From Pseudomonadota bacterium (GTDB taxonomy: Bacteria; Pseudomonadota; Gammaproteobacteria; Thiotrichales; Thiotrichaceae), in NCBI GenBank assembly GCA_002747435.1, contig PDPH01000057.1:1-55859 (forward strand): 55,859 nt of DNA, in the 5' to 3' direction. Shown one piece after another: positions 55,484-55,859 of the stretch. Position 1 is the first letter of the stretch. Each line of letters begins with the position of its first letter. The notes under the pieces are model-generated. The model was given only the letters and a program-made list of their open reading frames with translations, searched no databases and was not told where the DNA came from. A program made the position numbers and the translations under genes.

Positions 55484-55859
55484 TTACTCGATAATTTTAG
55501 CAACAACCCCGGCTCCCACCGTACGACCGCCTTCACGGATCGCAAAGCGTAAACCCTCTTCCATCGCAATCGGTGCAATCAGGCTAATAGTCATCTTGAC
55601 ATTATCACCCGGCATTACCATCTCAATGCCTTCCGGTAATTCACAAGCGCCGGTAACATCCGTGGTACGGAAGTAGAATTGCGGGCGGTAGCCATTGAAG
55701 AACGGTGTATGACGTCCCCCTTCATCTTTAGACAGTACGTACACTTCCGCTTCAAATTTAGTGTGTGGTGTAATGGAGCCAGGCTTACACAGTACTTGAC
55801 CCCGCTCAACGTCGTCACGCTTGGTACCACGTAATAGCAAGCCAACATTGTCCCCTGCT
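55484..55859 (-). CDS. tuf: Elongation factor Tu, C-terminal part (5' end outside window)
   Basis: The last ~125 residues of EF-Tu, open to the right edge. Domain 2 end ([20 protein letters not shown]) and domain 3 ([20 protein letters not shown], the kirromycin/aminoacyl-tRNA region [15 protein letters not shown], and the C-terminal [20 protein letters not shown]). It delivers aminoacyl-tRNA to the ribosome. The usual str-operon order fusA-tuf-rpsJ is implied. Confidence 0.97.
   Translation of the reverse strand, partial: AGDNVGLLLRGTKRDDVERGQVLCKPGSITPHTKFEAEVYVLSKDEGGRHTPFFNGYRPQFYFRTTDVTGACELPEGIEMVMPGDNVKMTISLIAPIAMEEGLRFAIREGGRTVGAGVVAKIIE

Overview
The window is about 56 kb of a gammaproteobacterial chromosome of moderate to low G+C. 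Gene content suggests the Thiotrichales (Thiothrix/Leucothrix/Beggiatoa-like sulfur bacteria): TPR arrays with the YLPDVA-type repeat, an OxyR next to a type II secretion operon, a Cys-less IscR relative beside an NhaR-like regulator, and DUF1244, ZapD, DoxX and a RoxA-type oxygenase. The placement is inference from family content only; no rRNA or tRNA gene lies in the window.

Layout. 1-0.9 kb: 3' end of a TPR protein made of near-identical 141-bp units. 1.1-4 kb: an orphan FadB/FadJ-like fusion and oxyR on the plus strand, meeting head-on (47-bp 3' overlap) the minus-strand pseudopilus and motor operon gspE-F-G-H-I-J-K (3.95-9.8 kb). 10-12.7 kb: a DUF5362-like membrane protein, a secreted vWA protein and a glycine-zipper lipoprotein. 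12.7-18.4 kb: ispG, a structured intergenic element that may be a small RNA, moaD-moaE, and the acetate-forming pair pta-ackA. 18.5-28.6 kb is an accessory-looking patchwork: lipoprotein, ribosomal oxygenase (roxA), phosphoribosyltransferase, a decayed GNAT gene, guanine deaminase, a Gln/Arg-rich secreted repeat protein, tadA, a transglutaminase-elicitor-like Cys-His-Asp protein, a Cys-less IscR-like repressor divergent from an NhaR-like activator, a 683-bp gene-poor gap and an aminotransferase. 28.7-36.7 kb: purM-purN (with an AbrB antitoxin remnant overlapping the 3' end of purN), doxX, xseB-ispA-dxs, DUF1244, zapD, coaE and rpsT. 36.9-41.1 kb: mnmG-rsmG-parA-parB, a cluster often found near a replication origin, although no DnaA-box cluster is visible here. 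41.7-55.9 kb: the complete alpha, spc and S10 ribosomal-protein operons with secY and rpoA, ending in the 3' part of tuf; all on the minus strand.

How it fits together. Isoprenoid synthesis is represented three times (ispG, dxs, ispA) and purine metabolism four times (purM, purN, guaD, phosphoribosyltransferase). The RoxA-like oxygenase and its known substrate in E. coli, ribosomal protein uL16 (rplP), are both present. Readable promoters precede pta, mnmG, rpsT, rpsM and rplC; the last three are ribosomal-protein promoters with GC-rich discriminators. A promoter plus a short intrinsic terminator splits rpsJ from rplC.

Most notable for follow-up: three consecutive hairpins beside moaD whose loops all carry the same short purine/pyrimidine motif; the attenuator-like element inside the S10 operon; the elicitor-type transglutaminase homologue; the IscR relative with no cysteine; a promoter-terminator unit only about 45 nt long after the NhaR-like gene; and two gene remnants too short or too broken to show as ordinary genes.
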